A stretch of DNA of 64,000 bases from the NCBI GenBank assembly GCA_035222895.1, contig JAVYIG010000416.1, positions 239,001 to 303,000 on the forward strand, read 5' to 3'. The position numbers and the translations under genes are program-made. Origin of the DNA: Strongylocentrotus droebachiensis (lineage: Eukaryota; Echinodermata; Echinoidea; Camarodonta; Strongylocentrotidae). Positions 61,301 to 63,993 of the stretch are shown one piece after another. Numbering within the stretch: position 1 is the first letter of the stretch; every line of letters begins with the position of its first letter. The notes beneath the pieces were generated by a model. That model ran no database searches. It was not told the DNA's origin and was given only the letters and a program-made list of their open reading frames with translations.

Positions 61301-63993
61301 ATTGTGAATCCTGATGAGACTAAATAGTTTAATTTCAAAATCTGCAAAATGAATAATCGAATCTCTTCGTCCCCGTTTGTATTATTTATGTGACCCTTTG
61401 GAAACTGCAAAGTGTTTCATGTATATTTGTTGTTACACATTTCTGTTATGTTAATTAGTTTTTCAATGTTCTATTTCAATCAAATGTCAGACTAATGTAT
61501 TGCTTTTGTAAATGAATGAAGATGGCAACTGTATCATGATGTAAAGTGTAAAAATATTTTTAAGTAGTGTTATGTCAGCAATTGTTTATCCAATACAGCG
61601 TTACTATTATAACAGATTAAGATTTGATATCCAGTATTGTGGATCATCCCCCCGCCACCCCACCTCAATCATTCCGACGTGAAAATGTAGTAGGGTCACT
61701 GGGTCAGTAAGATTACCGGATCATATACCCGGGGAGAAAAATCCCCTCCTTTCTGACAATCATGGATCCACCACTATAATGTCGTCAAACACATAATCAT
61801 GGTGTTCAGGTTCTCCCCAGAATTAAGCAATTTTTTTTTCTTCAAGGGTAGTGTGATTGGGGACTGGTTCGCGACCATTATACCTTCTTTTTAAAATATT
61901 ATTTGTTCTGTAGGACTTTAGATCATGAGCGAAGAAGTCCTCCATTCATATTTCTTCACCACTCCTTCATTCAACACGTCAATGTAATTTTGAAAATATT
62001 ATAATTTTCTTCATCCGTTATGCCCACAGTCCCGATTGGATCAATCAAAAACCTATTGGTCACGTCTGTCATTATATATAAATTATAAATAAACACCATT
62101 ATAGCGGTCTCAAAACGAAATCCAGGAACTATTGAAATAATAGCTAATTACAGGCGTCAAGACTTTTACCTCATTGCAAAATAGACGTTATTGTGTTAAG
62201 ATCTATTTCATGGTTGCAACGGTATTTATATACGTACTTTGAAACATATCGCTGAAATTTTAATATAGTTTTGATGGGTTGTTGGTAATTATTCATTTAA
62301 CATAATGTTGGTATCATAACAGATTGAGACTCTTGACCTCTCTGGTTGGGATCTCAGTAAACGTTCCTCTGCATCAAGTGACCTCGCTCAGTTCATCTGT
62401 AAGATGACTCATCTGAAGGACCTGACACTCCGCGGTCAGTATCACGATGACTTCTACTCAACATCATCAGCAATGGCATCATCCGCAAAGGTATTGATTT
62501 GATCATATTTGTTAGGACTCTTAGCAAATCACTATATGTTTGGTTATACTGCAGGTGTACTCTATCCTATATAGTCAAACGCAAGTGTACAATTTTATTC
62601 TCCCTATTGGTAAACCGTTAAGAGGAAGCAGGTAGGAAAAGTTGAACGTTTCAGGAAGTCGATGCAAAAAGTGGGATTTCTGTCAAAATTAAAAAACAGA
62701 GTGAAGGTTATAAAATTGATGGTAAATAATATATACCATATTTTTCATTTTAAATGACTATTCAGAGTGCCACGGAATTGCATATGGACAGACAGCTATT
62801 TTAATTGTGAATCCTGATGAGACTAAATAGTTTAATTTCAAAATCTGCAAAATGAATAATCGAATCTCTTCGTCCCCGTTTGTATTATTTATGTGACCCT
62901 TTGGAAACTGCAAAGTGTTCCATGTATATTTGTTGTTACACATTTCTGTTATGTTAATTAGTTTTTCAATGTTCTATTTCAATCAAATGTCAGACTAATG
63001 TATTGCTTTTGTAAATGAATGAAGATGGCAACTGTATCATGATGTAAAGTGTAAAAATATTTTTAAGTAGTGTTATGTCAGCAATTGTTTATCCAATACA
63101 GCGTTACTATTATAACAGATTAAGATTTGATATCCAGTATTGTGGATCATCCCCCCGCCACCCCACCTCAATCATTCCGACGTGAAAACGTAGTAGGGTC
63201 ACTGGGTCAGTAAGATTACCGGATCATATACCCGGGGAGAAAAATCCCCTCCTTTCTGACAATCATGGATCCACCACTATAGTGTCGTCAAACACATAAT
63301 CATGGTGTTCAGGTTCTCCCCAGAATTAAGCAATTTTTTTTTCTTCAAGGGAAGTGTAATTGGGGACTGGTTCGCGACCATTATACCTTCTTTTTAAAAT
63401 ATTATTTGTTCTGTAGGACTTTAGATCATGAGCGAAGAAGTCCTCCATTCATATTTCTTCACCACTCCTTCATTCAACACGTCAATGTAATTTTGAAAAT
63501 ATTATAATTTTCTTCATCCGTTATGCCCACAGTCCCGATTGGATCAATCAAAAACCTATTGGTCACGTCTGTCATTATATATAAATTATAAATAAACACC
63601 ATTATAGCGGTCTCAAAACAAAATCCAGGAACTATTGAAATAATTGCTAATTACAGGCGTCAAGACTTGTACCTCATTGCAAAATAGACGTTATTGTGTT
63701 AAGATCTATTTCATGGTTGCAACGGTATTTATATACGTACTTTGAAACATATCGCTGAAATTTTAATATAGTTTTGATGGGTTGTTGGTAATTATTCATT
63801 CAACATAATGTTGGTATCATAACAGATTGAGACTCTTGACCTCTCTGGTTGGGATCTCAGTAAACGTTCCTCTGCATCAAGTGACCTCGCTCAGTTCATC
63901 TGTAAGATGACTCATCTGAAGGACCTGACACTCCGCGGTCAGTATCACGATGACTTCTACTCAACATCATCAGCAATGGCATCATCCGCAAAG
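12562..63993 (+). CDS. 2A-containing NLR receptor: leader-2A-Death-NACHT-LRR array (gene model, 3' end off window)
   Basis: Eleven exons join in compatible phase: 12562-13395, 14911-15071, 15807-16072, 25079-26679, 27331-27486, 34222-34401, 45097-45276, 46583-46750, 60820-60987, 62323-62490 and 63826-63993. All introns start GT and end AG by eye. The joined frame is open for about 1350 residues: leader (1-278), 2A motif (ending near 328), Death domain, NACHT with Walker A and B, then seven LRR-like repeats. This is the architecture of the expanded sea-urchin NLR family, intracellular immune sensors that are also known for N-terminal 2A motifs. The ligand is unknown. Introns 3, 5, 6 and 8 are swollen by nested transposons. 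The weakest link is whether exon 1 belongs to the same transcript; the strongest are exons 2-5. More LRR exons probably follow beyond 64000. Confidence 0.75.
13957..14831 (+). pseudogene. RTE-like reverse transcriptase fragment in intron 1
   Basis: The reading frame runs GVRQGCVMSPDLFNMYSE, IRYADDTVLFSESE, then GLETNYTKTKCLVVSK and NYLGIMITED. These are RT motifs around the YADD active site. It then shifts frame and jumps directly to EVLTRAGVHRKMIHEML and FMCHITRKEGLENLALTGKI, the typical C-terminal tail of RTE-like endonuclease-RT proteins. The stretch between (normally LYG.ETWT...) is missing, so the copy is 5'-truncated and internally deleted. It ends in a short GA repeat at about 14829. 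It lies in the host intron in sense orientation. Confidence 0.8.
14911..15071 (+). CDS. NLR exon 2: carries the 2A-like sequence
   Basis: The acceptor is TTCATTCTTAG|GAAG and the donor GATAA|GTAAGC. The exon is phase 0 in and leaves two bases that complete an Asn codon at the next exon. It encodes 53 residues. The last third reads MISILLLRSGDVERNPGP and then ND. The Met at 15010 followed by a short hydrophobic run resembles the N-termini of 2A-bearing sea-urchin NLRs, where such a segment can act as a signal sequence. The exon may therefore be a first coding exon in some transcripts and internal in others. Confidence 0.8.
15037..15063 (+). other. 2A-like ribosome-skipping site (GDVERNPGP)
   Basis: The codons spell GDVERNPGP, matching the canonical 2A consensus D(V/I)ExNPGP, preceded by the favourable ILLLRS. 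In the family the ribosome fails to form the Gly-Pro bond, here between codons 15058-15060 and 15061-15063. Every critical position (D, E, N, P, G, P) is intact, so activity is expected from sequence. The product after skipping would start with Pro and carry the Death domain. Confidence 0.9.
15475..15778 (+). mobile_element. tRNA-derived SINE in intron 2
   Basis: GTTGTGGTCGAGTGGATACG gives an A-box-like head and GTTCGAGTCCC at 15524-15534 a perfect B box. The body (CCTTTGGCAAGACATTGAT, GCCACACTCCACCCAGG, TGGGTACCT) matches the minus-strand copy at 915-1232. The 3' end carries an ATTATTATT tract and AAGCGCTGTATGAAAT. It lies about 30 bases before the acceptor of the Death-domain exon. Confidence 0.8.
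15807..16072 (+). CDS. NLR exon 3: Death domain
   Basis: The acceptor is CCTATAATTTAG|C and the donor CGGAAAG|GTACA; the phase matches exons 2 and 4. The 88 codons read LTELELYFLADGMDPSDFRK, then VGLTLGFTEAQLSRFEKDK, then AREILVNKLESIKLAQLAD. The pattern L..LA......W/F+.+G..LG.......I......A..ML..W......A....L...L..I.L..LA fits a six-helix Death domain of normal length. This would be the signalling module, recruiting adaptors by homotypic contact. The usual Trp before the Lys-Val-Gly segment is Phe here. Confidence 0.85.
16788..16825. repeat. Perfect 18-bp hairpin with 2-nt loop
   Basis: GTGGTTATCTTGTGGTTT is followed by GG and then its exact reverse complement. It lies inside the hAT element, between the (AAT)n microsatellite and the inner TIR. 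Confidence 0.8.
16966..17059 (+). pseudogene. Captured C2H2 zinc-finger fragment with frameshift
   Basis: One frame reads THAGEKPF, the classic inter-finger linker. After a single extra C at 16990 the next frame reads KCKYCEKIFNSSGNLTKHM. Together they form one Krueppel-type finger (C-x2-C-x12-H), but the last His ligand is Leu. The fragment lies within the non-autonomous hAT element, so it looks like host coding sequence carried by a transposon and now dead. It is too short to name the donor gene. Confidence 0.7.
17507..17818 (+). pseudogene. Possible LINE 3'-end scrap
   Basis: The frame includes ARRHFYMRTLNLFILWNSLP, which resembles the C-terminal 'R+.FF..R....WN.LP' segment of LINE polymerases. 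It follows a TAA microsatellite and has no RT core. Confidence 0.35.
18062..19026 (-). repeat. Left arm of Penelope inverted repeat
   Basis: This arm is the reverse complement of 20605-21573, with only scattered differences (for example ATTGGAACAATAACGCC against ATTGTTCC / AATTATCGATC around 21395). It contains the GIY-YIG coding end, a GC-rich spacer with repeated GCCGCTGGTTCGG, and a hammerhead motif. Confidence 0.85.
18130..18172 (-). ncRNA. Hammerhead ribozyme motif (left Penelope arm)
   Basis: Read on the minus strand: stem I strand ATCAC, core CTGACGA, a stem II hairpin (GTA.TGC-AGTA-GCATAC), core GAA, a minimal stem III ACGT, cleavage triplet GTC, then GTGAT pairing with ATCAC. All conserved hammerhead core positions are present. 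The self-complementary ACGT of stem III fits the dimeric type I hammerheads described in Penelope-like elements. Confidence 0.75.
18377..20605 (-). CDS. Penelope-like reverse transcriptase / GIY-YIG endonuclease
   Basis: An open frame of about 740 codons runs from the inverted junction at 20605 to the stop at 18377. No ATG is evident at its 5' end, so it is probably truncated by the inverted join. N-terminal RT motifs include ILPADKGRATIILD, PPRIYGLPKIHKP, LRPIVSCIGS, MVSFDVVSLFTNVP and the catalytic KRYVDDTFIIV. The C-terminal endonuclease reads GIVYNIPCKGCDRSYIGETA, then IKERITEHKRDV and AEHAW, with the GIY-like pair (GIVY / SYIG) and a CxxC just before it, diagnostic of EN+ Penelope elements. 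No stop interrupts it, so the copy is young. RT and endonuclease would act together in target-primed reverse transcription. Confidence 0.9.
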   Translation of the reverse strand, partial: FLKERIFLTRRTLGSAKTEYETLKAEVISNLVPQHSDEIVKVNEDIYRDIFMKCKTRQQTKFDKLTQPKSSRTVPSLANEEKWVINLSSRTITSSEEEILKKGLGFAVSPRRIPATEIIAKVETAVKYLDAESADAARRDVDNILQRARPPKHNISKEMHTALKTLKADDSITILPADKGRATIILDTTIYHEKLTDLLESGPYRVLKKDPTDRLARKLTNTLLNLKKDNVMDEPTYRRLKPTQKQPPRIYGLPKIHKPTVPLRPIVSCIGSFAYNLSKYLAEILSPLTGLTEYTIPNSSGFAEFIAEQTIGTQERMVSFDVVSLFTNVPIEGACNATLQRLQSDSNLSTRTALSPEQLTQLLEFVLRSTYFLYKGSYYEQTEGAAMGSPVSAVVANLYMESFEEEALDTCPLSCLPRVWKRYVDDTFIIVPISETDKLLKHMNSLEPTIQFTSEIECEGKIAFLDTLVHRHDNHRLSTSVYRKPTHTDQYIAFDSHHPISVKRGLVKCLFDRASRIVTSPQQPCTERTRVRSALSLNGYPRRFIHNTKNRSSEPRDQKVYKTFTVLPYIDGVSQQLKRRLESHGIRTVFRSDTTLRQQLTRPKDPIPPHRRDGIVYNIPCKGCDRSYIGETARPIKERITEHKRDVRLRRTDNSAVAEHAWDNQHQPDWDGVQCLSQERHWYTRRVKEAINIRLNPNNFNRDNGIDIPEFWMRTIRRHDTRRPASQQRSIPFSRRPEPAAR
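20605..21258 (+). pseudogene. Inverted partial Penelope copy (GIY-YIG part only)
   Basis: The plus-strand frame repeats, essentially residue for residue, the last third of the minus-strand ORF: DGVSQQLKRRLESHGIRT, then NIPCKGCDRSYIGETA, to the same C-terminus PFSRRPEPAAR. It starts abruptly at ACGGACCCG (20606) and has no RT core, so it cannot encode a working polymerase. Near identity to 18377-19026 implies simultaneous origin or recent conversion. Confidence 0.9.
21463..21505 (+). ncRNA. Hammerhead ribozyme motif (right Penelope arm)
   Basis: This is the same 43-nt motif in the right arm on the plus strand: ATCAC (21463-21467), CTGACGA (21468-21474), stem II (21476-21492), GAAA (21493-21496), C, GTC (21498-21500) and GTGAT (21501-21505). 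Predicted self-cleavage is after C21500. Stem III is only A-C/G-U, so activity would probably need dimerisation or tertiary contacts. Confidence 0.75.
22121..23727. mobile_element. Element with about 90-bp inverted ends in intron 3
   Basis: The left end (ACGGCGGCTTTGGTGCACTG, CATGGTCGATTCTCGAAAC, TCTGATTGCATGGGAAG) is matched by the reverse complement of 23610-23727 (ACGGCGG, CATGGTCGATCCTCGAAAC, TCTGATTGCACGGGAAG). The 1.4-kb interior has no transposase but holds the GGGGCAC minisatellite. I read it as a non-autonomous DNA transposon of unknown superfamily. Confidence 0.5.
22585..22935 (+). repeat. Degenerate GGGGCACTT minisatellite
   Basis: About a dozen copies of AAAGGGGC(A/G)C(T/A)T, separated by about 15-30 variable bases, run along the segment. 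It ends in long G and C runs around 22905-22940. Confidence 0.65.
24330..24499. mobile_element. 170-bp MITE with perfect 41-bp TIRs
   Basis: TTACGTCCACACACAACAC continuing to GGCGTGATTA at 24330-24370 is exactly repeated in reverse complement at 24459-24499. The middle also folds (ACGTCGTATAACAAAACGA against TCGTTATATGACGTAT). No TSD is certain, because the left flank is a CA microsatellite. Confidence 0.75.
24620..24812 (+). repeat. Internally repeated GTGTGTGGACA segment
   Basis: TGTGTGTGGACA(C/T)CCTG(G/A)AATTTATACGATGATT occurs twice in tandem and is followed by GACGTTTCGTTATAGAGTTTC and TGTGTGGACACGCTGTC. It shares these words with the foldback at 380-487. Confidence 0.5.
25079..26679 (+). 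CDS. NLR exon 4: NACHT NTPase and winged-helix region
   Basis: The acceptor is CATCACAG|GT, completing a Gly codon split from exon 3; the donor is AAAGTG|GTAAGG in phase 0. It encodes 533 codons. A helical pre-NACHT region contains SMTEEEIKRVAEDVKRYL. Counting from the Met at 25105, Walker A is GEGGVGKTT (residues 81-89), Walker B with the acidic pair FLVLDGLDE (154-162) and sensor 1 GTVLITSR (185-192). A C-terminal FPHKLFHEYLSGMHL matches the conserved 'F.H..F.E.L' of the NACHT-associated helical domain. All nucleotide-binding residues are intact, so the oligomerising switch should be functional. The exon is intron-free, as in many echinoid NLRs, and has no stop or frameshift. Confidence 0.92.
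26680..27330 (+). other. Intron 4, no feature seen
   Basis: AT-rich sequence between the NACHT exon and the first LRR exon. The donor is GTAAGG and the acceptor TACCTTGTAG. I see no repeat or ORF in it. Confidence 0.5.
27331..27486 (+). CDS. NLR exon 5: first, divergent LRR-like repeat
   Basis: 52 codons, phase 0-0. EYLNIGRSCGRTASAELAEF and LRSVTICRTMHDVFYS line up with the later repeats (IETLxIxxxDL..SASRDLAQF and LKxLTxxG...HDxFYS), so it is the same module, shorter and diverged. It ends NNAVDSK|GTCAGT where the others end MASSAK|GTATTG. The older, less homogenised sequence fits a position at the edge of the array next to NACHT. Confidence 0.8.
28040..29046 (+). pseudogene. CR1-like LINE RT pseudogene in intron 5
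   Basis: The pieces read PWITNSLLRYINRNK, then AKIIPIYKSNVKKDLNNYSP, ISVLPILSKLFEKAVHTQL, SGFRKFHSTSTSLCDIHEYL and LDKRKAFDLIPHKL. A frame change leads to MSLYADDTVLLCKSRNANDL with the YADD active site and FKYLGVFLDPGLNC. Several stops and frameshifts break it. It is 5' truncated (no endonuclease) and ends soon after the RT core. Confidence 0.8.
29585..29865 (+). pseudogene. Internally deleted LINE RT fragment
   Basis: MKKAKV(stop)PIYKNGESRDCGNYRQLSP and DLLSDSQFGFRKKHTTTH are N-terminal RT motifs. The next residues are SLDSFKRQLKAF, which normally lie at the C-terminal end some 350 residues later. The palm with its active site is deleted. Confidence 0.7.
29866..30790. repeat. Inverted-repeat element with purine-rich core
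   Basis: The left arm (GCGCCGGACGCGCATATTTT, TTACACAACATACTGTTTAG) is matched in reverse complement by 30600-30790 (GGCGCGCGCATATTTT, TTACACAACTGTTTAG). Weaker inverted similarity continues outward. Between the arms, 30090-30520 is an almost pure purine strand built on AGGAGAAAAGGATAGATTGA and GAAATACATAA words, so any long frame there is compositional. The element class is unknown. Confidence 0.5.
31265..31900 (+). repeat. Decayed copy of the LRR intron unit without an exon
   Basis: CACCG..AAGAAGCAATTAAG.AAAAGTTTAACGTTCCAGGAAGTGGAAGC (about 31310-31360) matches the segment found just downstream of every LRR exon. CAGCAATTGTTT..CCAACATAATG (about 31652) and TTTGGATCC.TCCTCCCATCA (about 31720) match the segment found upstream. 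The exon itself is missing. The region to 33090 shows only scattered similarity; 33100 on is clearly unit sequence again. Confidence 0.5.
33380..33572 (-). repeat. Dispersed repeat, copy B (partner at 7229-7425)
   Basis: Reverse complement of the block at 7229-7425, for example CTTGTAACTTTACGAAGACT against AGTCTTGGTAAAGTTACAAG. It interrupts the LRR unit. Confidence 0.6.
34222..34401 (+). CDS. NLR exon 6: LRR repeat (60 residues)
   Basis: The acceptor is ATCATAACAG and the donor GCAAAG|GTATTG, phase 0-0. The repeat begins IENLSIFSLDLSERPSASRD, contains LVQFICKMPCLKSLTIQGG, and ends MASSAK. The strand consensus LxIxxxDL and the helical DLVQFICKMPxLKxLTI fit an LRR of two strand-helix turns. 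It has a four-residue insertion (VFLH region) that exons 8-11 lack. It forms part of the predicted sensing surface. Confidence 0.85.
34640..35200. mobile_element. Foldback element inserted in an LRR intron unit (copy 1)
   Basis: The sister unit at 45497 reads GATAGTGAATAAAATGAACC; here GATAGTGAATA is followed by about 560 bases and then TGAACCATATATTTT. The insert begins TATATACCTCACTTTAGAA..GATTGGTCGAAATTGG, has a repeated 'CCCGCCTACCAGTCA(A/G)TAGTC', and ends in an inverted pair around GAGGACTGGCTGTTT (35040-35175) with a GGCGCGCCG centre. A close relative lies at 41697-42362. Confidence 0.6.
35783..39056 (-). pseudogene. LINE with PHD-like ORF start, EEP endonuclease and RT (broken)
   Basis: Reading leftward from 39056: a half PHD-type finger (CELWFHSECIGLDS, then VIWICNQCG), then LQILNVNCQSLRVKKLSF, which opens the EEP endonuclease. 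Next come IGGDFRINRRVTECG and GISDHDCPLL with the catalytic SDHD, then PGPDGITPRVLKEF, FSKAFDKVGHQSL, RLFADDAIIYL with a FADD active site, and the C-terminal tail RTVRTWNTLPANVV. At least four stops or frameshifts separate these blocks (near 37950, 38290, 37010 and 36570). The 3' end abuts unit sequence at CATGTTTATT (35782). CR1-like by motif order; inactive. Confidence 0.8.
39207..39570. mobile_element. hAT-like remnant with 8-bp flanking repeat
   Basis: Left end CAAGCGCGAAGCAAGG and right end (reverse complement) CAGGCGCGTAGCCAGG are imperfect TIRs. They are flanked by AATCCTCT (39199-39206) and TATCCTCT (39571-39578), 7 of 8 identical. Inside, a block AAGACGATTCGTTGT.CCGTTCTCGACTC is duplicated (39316 and 39396), followed by pyrimidine-rich sequence and a G run. 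No transposase. Confidence 0.55.
39571..40640. other. Low-complexity and unassigned sequence
   Basis: Long C and G runs (39926-40004) are followed by ordinary AT-rich sequence and a (CA)n tract near 40615-40625. Unit sequence resumes near 40630 (TTTTCACACTTTTATGTTATG). No gene is seen. Confidence 0.4.
40784..40940. repeat. Long palindrome with perfect 54-bp arms
   Basis: AAAGTATTAATGACTGC continuing to TTTTTATACGCTCAA (40784-40837) is exactly repeated in reverse complement at 40887-40940, with a 49-base loop holding CCTCGGCACGCCTCGGG. The outer vocabulary (GCTTTAATATTCGAG, TTGTTTTTATACGCTCAA) is shared with 35010-35190 and 42190-42360, so these are three members of one foldback family. Confidence 0.8.
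41697..42362. mobile_element. Foldback element, copy 2
   Basis: It starts TATATACCTCACTTTAGAAA and shares GATTGGTCGAAATTGGAGTC, CCGCCTACCAGTCAGTAGTC and the terminal hairpin with copy 1 (34640-35200). Immediately to its left, 41640-41690 carries the reverse complement of its first 50 bases, so two left ends face each other. Its terminal hairpin has CCCCTCGGCACGCCTCGGGG at the centre. It sits between unit fragments and separates upstream and downstream unit sequence. Confidence 0.6.
42363..42960 (+). repeat. LRR intron unit that has lost its exon
   Basis: Unit sequence runs normally (CAGATTAAGACTTGACATC, then TGGTTTGCGACCACCG at about 42625). It then jumps within about 30 bases to AAATGTCAGGAAGTGGATGC (42665), which in sister units lies about 800 bases later, downstream of the exon. 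The LRR exon and its flanks have been deleted, leaving only the two intron sides. Confidence 0.65.
43273..44533. mobile_element. Insertion with 10-bp direct repeat and TG...CA ends
   Basis: AATCATAAGG flanks the insert at 43263-43272 and 44534-44543, and sister units read straight through this site. The insert begins TGGATCAC and ends TGTCAACA. TG...CA suggests a solo LTR, but the 10-bp duplication is longer than the usual 4-6 bp. A stretch at about 43640 (CAGTGGAACCTTGTTATAAC) looks like a pogo/Tigger-type end. No ORF. Confidence 0.5.
45097..45276 (+). CDS. NLR exon 7: LRR repeat (60 residues)
   Basis: Phase 0-0 between ATCATAACAG and GCAAAG|GTATTG. It reads IESLVIWSLDLRERPSASRD, AQFICKMPRLKSLTIQGE and HDDFYSSSSSMASSAK. 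It is the closest relative of exon 6, sharing its four-residue insertion. Substitutions fall mainly in the strand positions (S/V, F/W, S/R) and after IQG. The surrounding intron matches that of exon 6 closely. Confidence 0.88.
46583..46750 (+). CDS. NLR exon 8: LRR repeat (56 residues)
   Basis: Phase 0-0, acceptor ATCACAACAG, donor GCAAAG|GTATTG. It reads IETLVIPSWNLSECPSASRD, AQFICKMPHLKDLTVGGYY and HDDFYSTSSSMASSAK. It lacks the four-residue insertion of exons 6-7. Its downstream intron is split by the 6.5-kb mariner-like composite 85 bases after the donor. Confidence 0.88.
47190..47527 (+). pseudogene. LINE ORF1 tail
   Basis: In one frame the sequence reads PTPTQQTSYAEVVGSSTQDF, then MIAPRGRLKSAPALPMFPLT, ending in a stop at about 47527. 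'SYAEVV' followed by a basic Pro/Ser region is typical of the C-terminus of LINE ORF1 (gag-like) proteins. It overlaps the start of ORF2 in another frame. The N-terminal part is absent, so the LINE is 5' truncated. Confidence 0.6.
47487..50244 (+). pseudogene. CR1-like LINE ORF2: EEP endonuclease and reverse transcriptase
   Basis: An open stretch of 740 codons holds an EEP endonuclease (LKFAHLNIHSLVAKIDEL, IGLNETFCD, GGVAVYISKRF, IILGDFNCD, and ISDHYLVY in place of SDH.P) and then RT (ARVVPIFKSGD, QSGFRPKHSTATALAKL, FIDLRKAFDTVDHELL, GVPQGSILGPLLFSIYVN, MYADDTTLTVS). A stop/frameshift near 49700 and an in-frame TAA at 49901 then break it. The thumb and C-terminal part continue as NYLV-type LKWSKQIENVSKLTQKNI and QKIQKRAARIILNKTYDTP to 50244. 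There the 2.4-kb element at 50245 interrupts it and the tail resumes at 52690. It is the best-preserved LINE in the window but not intact. Confidence 0.9.
50400..51400 (+). repeat. Tandem repeat, period 132-135 bp, about seven copies
   Basis: The landmark AGGTGTCTTA occurs at 50675, 50807, 50942, 51076, 51211 and 51346 (steps 132, 135, 134, 135, 135), with an earlier variant near 50540. Most units carry the small hairpin AGGTGTCTTAAAACACCT, then GTCAAAGTT.CCA, then CGGATTATTAATCTAAGCTG. It lies wholly inside the CCCAATAAAC element. Confidence 0.85.
51415..51560 (+). repeat. Short tandem repeat, about 45 bp, ACCAGTTGAT core
   Basis: CTGTTGGCATATTT(C/T) ... CACCAGTTGATAACTG is repeated about three to four times. 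Related ACCAGTTG / CAACTGG words recur at 51885-52045, partly inverted, which may be subterminal repeats of the host element. Confidence 0.6.
52690..53175 (+). pseudogene. 3' end of the interrupted LINE, with tail
   Basis: The sequence reads NPNDVHEHHTRQIDSGCLRV, then SSIFEWNKLDNSLRTASSVN and SFKRLFKQSCNL stop. These are the last residues expected after the ORF cut at 50244. The 3' UTR has the LINE-typical TAAATGTAATAAACGATGTAAATATG, then GGGCCCCATGGAAGACCA and an (AAATA)n tail ending near 53175. Confidence 0.75.
55527..56318. mobile_element. GC-rich foldback element in LINE (792 bp)
   Basis: GCTATGGTCACA at 55527-55538 and its exact complement at 56307-56318 form the outer TIR. A second internal inverted pair (about 55739-55806 against 55907-55976) reads CGAGCGATTTAGGTCAAAAA on one side and its complement on the other. 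The body is rich in CGGTCGCCG / GGGCACCG words, far more GC than the host. It cuts the LINE between the codons for N-D-L-L and S-P-H-Q. Frames inside are compositional. Confidence 0.7.
57068..58091. mobile_element. Second GC-rich element in LINE (about 1.0 kb)
   Basis: Left GGGCTTT..CACATATAAACCGGGCCCCGTACG is matched by the reverse complement of the right end (GGGGCTTTCACATATA, CCGGGGCCCGTACG). The interior repeats GTAAGGTGCC, GGGTGCCGG and GGGGCCCG. TATG stands at or near both outer edges, so a TSD is possible but uncertain. It hosts the mariner-like MITE at 57401-57613. Confidence 0.6.
57401..57613. mobile_element. 213-bp Tc1/mariner-like MITE
   Basis: CAGAGTGAATCAGAAAAAAA at the left and CAGAGTGAGCCAGAAAAAAT at the right (reverse complement) continue to TGTCCCA(C/T)TTTTTAAAAGT, giving about 40-bp TIRs. 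TA flanks both ends (57399-57400 and 57614-57615). The AT-rich island stands out inside the GC-rich element. Confidence 0.8.
59142..59932. mobile_element. Unclassified insertion in LRR intron unit
   Basis: Sister units read TTCCATGTTTATTTGTTTTAACACTTTCATGTTACG. Here GTTTGTTTTAAA is followed by about 790 unrelated bases and then TTTTTAAACACTTAAATGTTACG, so an insertion is clear although TIRs are not. A minus-strand frame at 59542-59844 (with CTHRGMSGVSRGNKSRPC) matches nothing I recognise and is probably not coding. Confidence 0.5.
60820..60987 (+). CDS. NLR exon 9: LRR repeat (56 residues)
   Basis: The acceptor is GCCACAATAG, the only one of the series with TAG rather than CAG from exon 6 on. 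The donor is GCAAAG|GTATTG, phase 0-0. It reads IETLYIPPRDLSERSSASRD, AQFICKMPHLKKLLLSGRY and HDVFYSTSSSMASSAK. Strand-position residues (Y, PPR, K-LLS-R) differ from every other repeat while the helical framework is unchanged. It lies exactly 1503 bases before exon 10. Confidence 0.85.
62323..62490 (+). CDS. NLR exon 10: LRR repeat, identical to exon 11
   Basis: Phase 0-0, acceptor ATCATAACAG, donor GCAAAG|GTATTG. It reads IETLDLSGWDLSKRSSASSD, AQFICKMTHLKDLTLRGQY and HDDFYSTSSAMASSAK. All 168 bases equal those of exon 11. It differs from exons 6-9 in the framework as well (ASSD for ASRD, KMTH for KMPH, SSAM for SSSM). Confidence 0.9.
63826..63993 (+). CDS. NLR exon 11: LRR repeat at the window edge
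   Basis: Identical to exon 10 base for base, with the same acceptor and the donor AAAG|GTATTGA just inside the window. Phase 0, so at least one more exon must follow beyond 64000. Confidence 0.9.
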
